DNA of 7,301 bases. It comes from Dehalococcoidia bacterium. Lineage in GTDB: Bacteria; Chloroflexota; Dehalococcoidia; GIF9; AB-539-J10. Below the pieces are notes generated by a model, which worked only from the letters and a program-made list of their open reading frames with translations, did not search any database and had not been told where the DNA came from. Positions within the stretch are counted from its first letter, which is position 1, and every line of letters begins with the position of its first letter. This document shows, one piece after another, positions 1 through 5,516 of this stretch. Both the position numbers and the translations under genes were made by a program. The stretch lies in NCBI GenBank assembly GCA_029859145.1, contig JAOUDT010000052.1, positions 1-7,301 of the forward strand. Direction: 5' to 3'.

Positions 1-1281
1 CTCAGGGAACAGCAAACGATAAAGCCGCTGCTGCACGGGATTGTTGATTTTCTTATCGGCAGCTGCGGTGATGGATAATTTGCCATCAGGATCTGCGTAA
101 CCCGGGAAGAAGAAACTGGCATTGAAGGGTGCCCCCATGCCACTGCCCCACATGCTGACCCCCGGCTTGCCCAGGCCCTGCATTGCCTGGAGAAATACTG
201 TGAAGCGGGCCCACTCGTGACCATATGCCAGACGCATGGCACCACCAAACCCACCACGTACTCCGCATGAGAGCACCGTCCTCTTTGATGCCCATTCCCT
301 GGCCAATGCCGTAATATGCCGTGCCTGAACGCCACAGATTCTTTCAGCCCACTTCGGCGTCTTGGGTTTGCCATCTTCTTTACCAAGGACATAGTCCCTG
401 AACTGTTCAAAGCCTATAGTATGTGTTTCCAGGTACTTTTTGTCGTATGTATCATCACTCAACCAGACATAGGCAATAGCCAGAGCCAATGCTGAATCAG
501 TACCGACCTTGGGAGCAATCCATCTATCTCCGATAGTAGCCGCGGTATAGTTGCAGAACGGATCAATGAACACCTGTTTGATACCTGCTTCCTTTGTCCA
601 GAGCCGCCATATCTGGGATTCACCACCGCAATACGTCCCCCAGGAAGCATACGGGTCGCTCGCCCAATAGACTATCATTTCGGCGTTTTTCAATGTATCC
701 TCAAGGAGATCATATGGCTCTGGAGCGCCCAGTCTCCAGAAGAAACCATAGGCATGTACCGCACCCCAATGAAAACCCTCCCAGCTATCTGGATTATCAA
801 ATATGAAGGTGAAACCAAGCCTGTTCATAAAACGGGAGAAGGGACCCATCTTATAATTCACCGTCCCCCAATTATGATGGGATGAGACAATCCCTGTAAT
901 AGCCTCAGGGCCATAATTCTGCACTATGCGTTTCATTTCGCCAGCGACAACATCCAGAGCCTCGTCCCAGCTGATACGCACGTAACCTGACTTGCCCCTG
1001 TTCTCAGTATTTCTATCGGTGCTTTTGGGATCAAAGTCTACTCTTCTCATCGGGTATTTGATCCGCTCATCAGAATACACCTTGGTCCTCTCAGTATTAA
1101 CATAAGATGCCAGCTTCACCTGTCTGGGCGGTGAAAACTTCTTACCTTTCGCTTCAATTGTCCACGGCCTGTAGTCGTTCTCGTCTATTACGATCGGGCG
1201 CACTCTGACAATCTTGCCGTCCTTAACATAGACAGAGATAGGTCCGCCGACGGTGCAGTTTGTAAAGATTCGCTCCGACAT
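1..1281 (-). CDS. Molybdopterin oxidoreductase, transhydroxylase large-subunit-like (N-terminal part, cut by window edge)
   Basis: An open frame of 427 codons runs from ATG (1279-1281) to the left edge without a stop. AGGAGG at 1289-1294 lies 7 bases before the ATG. The protein matches, nearly end to end, my recollection of the large subunit of Pelobacter acidigallici pyrogallol-phloroglucinol transhydroxylase, a bis-MGD molybdenum enzyme that moves hydroxyl groups between phenols without net redox change. Shared blocks include VYVKDGKI (18-24), ISWDEA (103-108), SSHHNWG (133-139), DNPDSWEG (162-169), FIDP (238-241) and FFPGYAD (391-397). There is no N-terminal CxxC cluster motif, as in that subfamily, where the Fe-S centres sit in a separate small subunit. 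H135, D165, S166 and Y395 correspond to the catalytic His144, Asp174, Mo-ligand Ser175 and Tyr404. The family usually has about 875 residues, so roughly half is missing here. A small subunit, if present, lies beyond the left edge. The substrate is not established. Confidence 0.85.
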   Translation of the reverse strand, partial: MSERIFTNCTVGGPISVYVKDGKIVRVRPIVIDENDYRPWTIEAKGKKFSPPRQVKLASYVNTERTKVYSDERIKYPMRRVDFDPKSTDRNTENRGKSGYVRISWDEALDVVAGEMKRIVQNYGPEAITGIVSSHHNWGTVNYKMGPFSRFMNRLGFTFIFDNPDSWEGFHWGAVHAYGFFWRLGAPEPYDLLEDTLKNAEMIVYWASDPYASWGTYCGGESQIWRLWTKEAGIKQVFIDPFCNYTAATIGDRWIAPKVGTDSALALAIAYVWLSDDTYDKKYLETHTIGFEQFRDYVLGKEDGKPKTPKWAERICGVQARHITALAREWASKRTVLSCGVRGGFGGAMRLAYGHEWARFTVFLQAMQGLGKPGVSMWGSGMGAPFNASFFFPGYADPDGKLSITAAADKKINNPVQQRLYRLLFPE

Positions 1282-1344
1282 AGATTATCCTCCTATCTTA
1301 TTGATGACTCTTCAAGGCTGAAGGATTCCTGTGTAGGTCCACCA

Positions 1345-1373
1345 ATTATAGCTATAACCCTGCTGAGAGACAA
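1345..1373 (-). promoter_or_regulatory. Sigma70-type promoter of the molybdopterin enzyme gene
   Basis: On the minus strand TTGTCT (1368-1373) is followed after exactly 17 bases by a perfect TATAAT (1345-1350). Transcription would start near 1337, giving a leader of about 55 bases before the ATG. The promoter lies downstream of the hairpins that follow the TRAP lipoprotein gene, so the Mo enzyme is probably transcribed separately. Confidence 0.55.
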
Positions 1374-1556
1374 GGCCGTCCGCTCGCTGACCACAGGGAC
1401 GATACCTCGGGTTCAGCAATCCCGCGGGCGAAAACATCAGGCACCAGTCTGACCTGCCTCCCACAAAGAATATGGAGACAAGGAACAGACTTGGATATCC
1501 GCGATTCCATTCCGGTTATGTTCGTGCGGCTCTTCGAAGCGAGGCTGGCACAAATG

Positions 1557-1585
1557 GAGAGCCGGGGCACGAAGCCCCGGCTCTC
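1557..1585 (-). terminator. Strong GC-rich hairpin, probable terminator of the TRAP lipoprotein gene
   Basis: A perfect 12-bp stem (1557-1568 pairing with 1574-1585, arms GAGAGCCGGGGC and GCCCCGGCTCTC) closes a 5-base loop. It lies about 80 bases after the stop codon of the minus-strand gene. The bases that follow on the minus strand (CATTTGTG) are only weakly T-rich, so this is not a textbook intrinsic terminator. It could act as a terminator or as a 3' stability hairpin. Confidence 0.45.
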
Positions 1586-1617
1586 GCGTCAACCCGCAGT
1601 AGCGAGTTTACCAACTG

Positions 1618-1649
1618 GAAAGCTCTTCAGGTCTTCTGGAAGAGCTTTC
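1618..1649 (-). terminator. Second hairpin just after the TRAP lipoprotein gene
   Basis: A perfect 11-bp inverted repeat (GAAAGCTCTTC at 1618-1628, GAAGAGCTTTC at 1639-1649) encloses a 10-base loop. It begins 13 bases after the stop codon at 1663-1665. No T-run follows it on either strand. With the hairpin at 1557-1585 it forms a tandem 3' structure, suggesting transcript end or mRNA protection. Confidence 0.4.
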
Positions 1650-1662
1650 AGGCTAGGTTGTC

Positions 1663-2718
1663 TTATAAGGGTGTAGCCGAAATAAGCTCTAGCGCCCGGT
1701 CCAATATGCCCGTCCCGTTGTAGCCTAGACCATCCATTTCGGTTGCCCAATCGCTAGATACGTTCGCGCAAGCCGCCTTCCAGTTGTTGAGCTCCGGTGT
1801 CGGAAGCACGTAGATGCGGGAAAGCCCCACACCCATCTTAGCCCCGGTCTGGGCGAGTTCATGGGCCCTAGCATAGCCCGCAGATATGGTCGGCGTGCAG
1901 TGTGAGTCTAGTAGGGTCTTGGCATCGGCTGGCAAAGCATCGTAGATGGCTTTGTTCATGCCCAGGATGTATAGCCTAGGATACAGGTTCACCTCAGTAG
2001 TGTACGATGTCACATCCTTTATGCCAAACGCCAGCGCCCCACTATAGGTGAAGAAGCAGCCGTCGACAGTACTAAGGTTCAGGGCGTTCGCCAGGTCACC
2101 CGTGCTTATTCCAGGAATCGCGTTTGCCCCCAGGGCTTCAATCGTGGGAACTTCCGCAGTTTCGGCACGAACGTCCAGCTGCACAGGGGTTGTGAAGTTC
2201 GCCAGTTCTGTGACATTGACGTTACCAAACCACTGGTTGGGCTGCAGCGGACTGGTTATCAGGACCTTGATATCGTCTAGTTCCCCTTGTGCGTCCCAAT
2301 TCTCTGTCAGTAGGATGTGTGTGGAATATGCGGTGCTTGACATGTTCGGGAAAAACCAAGGCAGATAGCCAATACCGCCCAAATCGAAGACGTCGCCAGA
2401 TATCTGGCCAAGGTCCGCAGTGCCTGCGCTTATGGCGTCCAAACTAGTTTCAGGGGTGTAGAGCCCTTCGCCGAATGTAACGTTGAAGACGAACTTCCCG
2501 CCGTCAGGCCCGGTGTCATTACCTACCTCCCATATCCACGGCTGATAAACACTTTTGAATAGAGAGGTGTAGATCATTGCAGTGCTATGCATGTGTAATG
2601 TTATCGTGTAGTTCCAAACGGTCTCTCCCTCGCCTTCGCCCTCGGTCCCACCACAGCCGACAAGGCCTACACTCAAAGCCAGGATCGCTGCTAATGCGAT
2701 AAAAAGTATTTTCTTCAA
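1663..2718 (-). CDS. TRAP-type (DctP family) substrate-binding lipoprotein
   Basis: This 351-residue protein is the extracytoplasmic binding component of a TRAP transporter, which captures carboxylate-type solutes. Residues 1-21 form a lipoprotein signal: K2 K3, a hydrophobic stretch, and lipobox L19-V20-G21-C22. A GGTEGEGEGE linker follows. The DctP fold is seen in LDAISAGTADLGQIS (93-107), the central strand LDVRAE (181-186) with R184 at the position of the family's conserved carboxylate-binding arginine, and EALGANAIP (194-202) then STVDG (216-220). The start codon is TTG (2716-2718), supported by AAGGAG 9 bases upstream and by the signal peptide beginning there. The membrane subunits DctQ and DctM are absent from the window, so the protein is either an orphan or paired with distant genes. 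A small ORF ends 21 bases upstream and two hairpins follow. The ligand cannot be read from the sequence; the neighbouring Mo enzyme suggests an aromatic or other organic acid. Confidence 0.85.
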   Translation of the reverse strand: MKKILFIALAAILALSVGLVGCGGTEGEGEGETVWNYTITLHMHSTAMIYTSLFKSVYQPWIWEVGNDTGPDGGKFVFNVTFGEGLYTPETSLDAISAGTADLGQISGDVFDLGGIGYLPWFFPNMSSTAYSTHILLTENWDAQGELDDIKVLITSPLQPNQWFGNVNVTELANFTTPVQLDVRAETAEVPTIEALGANAIPGISTGDLANALNLSTVDGCFFTYSGALAFGIKDVTSYTTEVNLYPRLYILGMNKAIYDALPADAKTLLDSHCTPTISAGYARAHELAQTGAKMGVGLSRIYVLPTPELNNWKAACANVSSDWATEMDGLGYNGTGILDRALELISATPL

Positions 2719-2727
2719 GACTGTTTA

Positions 2728-2733
2728 CTCCTT
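2728..2733 (-). promoter_or_regulatory. Ribosome binding site that sets the TTG start of the TRAP lipoprotein gene
   Basis: AAGGAG on the minus strand stands 9 bases before TTG at 2716-2718. No ATG or GTG in this frame gives a complete signal peptide, so the TTG is the best start. Confidence 0.7.
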
Positions 2734-2739
2734 TCCTTA

Positions 2740-2808
2740 CTATTTTGTTATTGGATTTTCTCGCTTCTTAATCTTCAATAGTGCTCGGGCTGCTTTCACC
2801 TCCTTCAA
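2740..2808 (-). CDS. Possible 22-residue leader ORF upstream of the TRAP lipoprotein gene
   Basis: A short frame starts at TTG (2806-2808), 6 bases after a strong GAGGAG site (2815-2820), and ends with TAG at 2740-2742, 21 bases before the lipoprotein start. The peptide begins MKEVKAARALLKIKK and ends ENPITK. It is basic and rich in A, L and K, like an amphipathic helix. The same frame can extend upstream to a TTG at 2839-2841 (33 residues, adding an acidic PETEEF segment), but with a poorer ribosome site. I do not recognise it. It could be a translated leader coupled to the lipoprotein gene, a relic, or chance. The ribosome site and the spacing are the only support. Confidence 0.3.
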   Translation of the reverse strand: MKEVKAARALLKIKKRENPITK

Positions 2809-2897
2809 AGTGAACTCCTCAGTTTCGGGCTGCCGCCTCAACCCCCCTCAGGTAGCGGGAGAACAAGGAAATTGGCGGAAAAAGAACGGCATTCGCC

Positions 2898-2938
2898 ATA
2901 GCAAATTATAGCAAATAAATGTTAAGAGGTTGTTAAGA
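2898..2938. repeat. Two pairs of helically phased short direct repeats
   Basis: On the plus strand ATAGCAAAT occurs at 2898-2906 and 2908-2916 (10-base period), and TGTTAAGA at 2920-2927 and 2931-2938 (11-base period). They surround the candidate -10 and -35-like elements. Repeats on one face of the helix at a promoter suggest a regulator binding site, but no regulator gene is in the window. Confidence 0.45.
2905..2936 (-). promoter_or_regulatory. Candidate extended -10 promoter for the TRAP lipoprotein gene, with phased direct repeats
   Basis: On the minus strand TGCTATAAT (2905-2913) is a perfect extended -10 element. TTAACA (2931-2936) resembles a -35 box, but the spacer is 20 bases, so recognition probably relies on the extended -10. 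Transcription would begin near 2898, leaving a leader of about 180 bases that contains the possible small ORF. The element is embedded in two pairs of short direct repeats spaced 10 to 11 bases apart. Confidence 0.4.
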
Positions 2939-3111
2939 TGCCGTGGTTGGCAAGGAGAAATCCTTCCACAGATTTGCCTGTTGCGATCCAGCACCTCCAT
3001 ACTTAATTCACCTACGCAAAGCAAGACCATTGTATCCTCATTGCTACGGGCCCACGGCCATACTCTTTCGCTAACCCATAATAACACGCTGATAAAATGA
3101 AAACATATTTA

Positions 3112-4149
3112 CTACTTGATATTGAATAGCCGGATAGCGTTCTTACTCAGGATCAGCGATTTGGATTCGTCATCAATGTCCAGGTTCCTAATAAACCCAA
3201 CACCTTGAGTAAACCAGTCACGCCTTATCGGGTAGGAGCTCCCGTACAGGATATGATCGGCACCTAGTACTTTAACTGCGCATTCCAGCTGCGTTTTACC
3301 CCACTGTACGGAACCAGAGGTATCAAAGTAAATGTTGTTTTCCAGGTACTGGTTGATTTTTTCACCTCCGGTCTGGAATCTTTGCACGGCATCTTTTCCG
3401 GTAATCTTGGGAGCCAGCATATTACTAAAGGCAAAGAACCCACCGCCAAGCATTGTATGAATCATCTTTAGATTGGGAAACTCATCAAACATACCGCTGA
3501 ATAATTCTCTGCCCACAGCTGTAGCCTGGGCCACGCACCGTCCATATTGCCGGCGTAGGTTAGTGTAAGAGCATAAAGACCCGAAGTCGACCGGCAGCGG
3601 TGTATGGTGTACCACAACCGGTATATTCAACTCATTAACCTTCTTAAAATGCGGTTTAAATTCATCTTCATCCAGATACAGGTTTCCGTAGTGCGCCGCC
3701 ATCTGAACACCGCTGAATCCGAGCTCCTTTATACACCTTTCCAGTTCTTTCAGGCTGCCCTTGGTGCCCCAGGGTGGCACAACTGCCACAGCCGAAAACC
3801 TGCCAGGATACTTTTTTAGCTGCTCTGCAATAGCGTTGTTCACTTTCTTGCAGGTTTCCAGATCAAGCCATTCTTGCCAGCAGGGCATCCTCAGCACGCC
3901 TTTGTCAATCCCATTTGCGTCCATCTCCTTGATCTGTAGCTCAGAATTGTACTGGTTTTCCGCATAGTTAAGATTCTGGCAGCCCTTCGGTTGCTCGATT
4001 ATGATCTGCCTGAGGTTCTTGTCCGGGATGGGCGCAAGGCTGGCATGGATGCCATATTGCCTCGGGACCGCGTTGAGGAAAGACTCCAGCAGATCCTCGT
4101 CATCGAATAGATTCTCCGGAAGCCAGTGCATGTTGCAGTCAATTATCAT
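3112..4149 (-). CDS. Amidohydrolase-2 superfamily protein (ACMSD/resorcylate decarboxylase type) with altered metal site
   Basis: This 345-residue cytoplasmic protein has the TIM-barrel plan of the Amidohydrolase_2 family, whose members hydrolyse or decarboxylate cyclic acids. Recognisable blocks are MIIDCNMHW (1-9), the strand AVAVVPPWG (120-128), GFSGVQM (144-150), IPVVVHHTP (176-184), FPNLKMIHTMLGGGFF (224-239), YFDTSG (274-279) and HILYGSSYP (299-307), ending in the helix KNAIRLF. Family members normally show DxHxH, a His just before the GG turn, and GSDxP. Here these read D4-x-N6-x-H8, M233 (with a His three residues earlier, H231) and S305, so three functional positions are changed. H8 and H181/H182 remain. 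The start is ATG with AGGAGG (4159-4164) 9 bases upstream. It may be a divergent enzyme subgroup or a non-catalytic homologue. The 150-base gap from the lactonase gene leaves it open whether they share a transcript. Confidence 0.85.
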   Translation of the reverse strand: MIIDCNMHWLPENLFDDEDLLESFLNAVPRQYGIHASLAPIPDKNLRQIIIEQPKGCQNLNYAENQYNSELQIKEMDANGIDKGVLRMPCWQEWLDLETCKKVNNAIAEQLKKYPGRFSAVAVVPPWGTKGSLKELERCIKELGFSGVQMAAHYGNLYLDEDEFKPHFKKVNELNIPVVVHHTPLPVDFGSLCSYTNLRRQYGRCVAQATAVGRELFSGMFDEFPNLKMIHTMLGGGFFAFSNMLAPKITGKDAVQRFQTGGEKINQYLENNIYFDTSGSVQWGKTQLECAVKVLGADHILYGSSYPIRRDWFTQGVGFIRNLDIDDESKSLILSKNAIRLFNIK

Positions 4150-4190
4150 TAATAATCTCCTCCTATTTTAAGATACAGTTATGATAATAT

Positions 4191-4220
4191 CGGACGTACC
4201 GCCCGACTATATCTCGTCCG
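4191..4220. repeat. Short inverted repeat upstream of the amidohydrolase gene
   Basis: CGGACG (4191-4196) and CGTCCG (4215-4220) are inverted with 18 bases between them, in the 150-base gap before the amidohydrolase ribosome site. TATTAT (minus strand, 4184-4189) and TATACT (4266-4271) are -10-like but lack good -35 partners. The repeat could be an operator or chance. Confidence 0.2.
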
Positions 4221-4299
4221 TCACGCCTTTACATTTAATCCAGTGGCGCATTTCCCCCATCTATGAGTATAACGGCCAGAGGCAAAGCACTCAGCCTTG

Positions 4300-5487
4300 C
4301 TAGAGTTCGACAAATTGGATGAAGACCGGGTTCTGAATTGGAACTTCCTTCAGGACCTTCAGGCTTCCATCATTTGGACCTACCGCATATGATCGTAGCA
4401 CATCCGCCGGGCGATCTGGGACGAGCAAGAATGCGCCCGAGGGCGAGAGCGTCATTGCGCGCGTTGCATCCTTAGGATCTGGAGATTTACTGACCGAAAC
4501 CTTTCCCGCCTTCTTGAGATGACCGTCAGGAGAGATACTGAACCAGACGATGGTATCTTCACCCCGGTTGTTCATATACACGAAGCGACCATTCGGATGA
4601 ATCTGCAAGGTGGCCGGCTCGTTCCGTCCCTTAAACCCGGAAAGTGTCGATTGCTTGTCGATGAACCGCAGCGCCCCGGAGGAAGCATCAAAGTCGAAGG
4701 ACCAGAGTTCAGAAGCGAACTCGCATGTCATGAACATGCAGCCTTTCTTATCAAAGGCGGCATGCCTGGGACCGGTTCCCAGCGGGCACTGGTAAACGGA
4801 GGCGAGCTCCAATCTGCTCCCAATCCGGAAGACGTAGACCCGCTCCGCCGCCTTCTCGCACACCACCAGGTACTTTCCCGAAGGGTCCACCACGACGATG
4901 TGCGCATGAGGACTGGCCGGCGCGTGGCCTCCACCCTGAGGGGACTCTGCCCACGGATCAATGCCATGCCCGGTAAACACGAACACGTCCTGAACGTCGC
5001 CGATGGAACCATCCTCGGCAAGGCCGTACTGGACAACCGTCGAATCGTCATATTCGAACTTCTCCACCCACCTGCCGTCAGCAGTCTCGACGGCTTTGAC
5101 CACGTGATCGAAGAAGGCATGGTTCGCGGTGAAGAGGAGTTTCTTGTCCTCGTGTACGGCGACAGAGGCCGGCATCGCCCCTACAGTCCGCTGCGAGTTC
5201 AGAAAGGTCAATTGTCCGGACTCCGGATCTACCTTGAACGATAATACGCACGAGGCCGGTTTGATAGGTCCTCGTCCATCGGTCTTCCTTTCGTCAACCG
5301 AATAGAGGACTTTTGCTTTTGGTGCATAGGTGAGATACCCCGCCCTCTTCGGTTTATCCTTCACACTGCTGATAAGGGTCAGGCTGCTTCCATCCTCGCT
5401 CACTTCGAAGACGGAAATGCCTCCACCCTCAAAATTAGCTACGTGATTGCACCCGACGTACGCAATCAGCTTTTTGCCTTTGCTCAT
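4300..5487 (-). CDS. Seven-bladed beta-propeller lactonase-family protein (6-phosphogluconolactonase/YbhE type)
   Basis: This 395-residue protein has no signal peptide and is probably cytoplasmic. It carries the repeated blade signatures of the Lactonase family (PF10282): KKLIAYVGCNH (5-15), MPASVAVHEDKKLLFTANHA (105-124), SPHAHIVVVDPSGKYLVV (192-209), GTGPRHAAFDKKG (237-249), EPATLQIHPNGRFVYMNNRG (290-309) and ATRAMTLSPSGAFLLVPDRP (341-360). Characterised members open lactone rings, such as 6-phosphogluconolactone or muconolactone-type compounds, but many relatives are uncharacterised. The start is ATG with AAGGAG (5495-5500) 7 bases upstream. It lies 29 bases after the NicX/M29-like gene, so the two are almost certainly co-transcribed and may act on consecutive intermediates. 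A segment with extra residues (133-190, including PQGGGHAP) extends between blades. The substrate is unknown. A role in central sugar metabolism is less likely, given the neighbours. Confidence 0.85.
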   Translation of the reverse strand: MSKGKKLIAYVGCNHVANFEGGGISVFEVSEDGSSLTLISSVKDKPKRAGYLTYAPKAKVLYSVDERKTDGRGPIKPASCVLSFKVDPESGQLTFLNSQRTVGAMPASVAVHEDKKLLFTANHAFFDHVVKAVETADGRWVEKFEYDDSTVVQYGLAEDGSIGDVQDVFVFTGHGIDPWAESPQGGGHAPASPHAHIVVVDPSGKYLVVCEKAAERVYVFRIGSRLELASVYQCPLGTGPRHAAFDKKGCMFMTCEFASELWSFDFDASSGALRFIDKQSTLSGFKGRNEPATLQIHPNGRFVYMNNRGEDTIVWFSISPDGHLKKAGKVSVSKSPDPKDATRAMTLSPSGAFLLVPDRPADVLRSYAVGPNDGSLKVLKEVPIQNPVFIQFVEL

Positions 5488-5516
5488 GTCTTTTCTCCTT
5501 TTTATCGTTAGGTTTC

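Larger units (their letters stand above)
1282..1662. other. Intergenic region between the TRAP lipoprotein gene and the Mo enzyme gene
   Basis: This 381-base gap holds two strong hairpins next to the TRAP gene (1618-1649 and 1557-1585) and the promoter and ribosome site of the Mo enzyme (1289-1373). Between them, about 1375-1555, I see no gene with a ribosome site. Short overlapping frames on both strands have no recognisable product. The stretch could be a relic of a dispersed repeat, but no second copy is in the window. Confidence 0.6.
2719..3111. other. Intergenic region between the amidohydrolase and TRAP lipoprotein genes
   Basis: This 393-base gap contains, from right to left on the minus strand: an A/T-rich stretch after the amidohydrolase stop with no convincing terminator, an unremarkable stretch of about 2940-3090, the phased repeats and candidate promoter (2898-2938), a run of G on the minus strand (2842-2847), and the possible small leader ORF. 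A 79-codon minus-strand frame (2848-3087, GTG start) has no ribosome site and no recognisable product, and I do not treat it as a gene. Confidence 0.55.

Noticed and set aside
1352..1570. A 72-codon minus-strand frame in the spacer before the Mo enzyme gene
   Set aside because: It runs out of the terminator-like hairpin and through the promoter of the next gene, has no ribosome site, and looks like translated non-coding or repeat sequence.
2848..3087. A 79-codon minus-strand frame between the amidohydrolase and TRAP genes
   Set aside because: It begins at GTG with no ribosome site, its product is rich in W, C and R without pattern, and it overlaps the candidate promoter.
4519..5244. A 241-codon plus-strand frame opposite the lactonase-family gene
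   Set aside because: It lies antisense to a well-supported propeller gene, has no ribosome site and gives no family signature.
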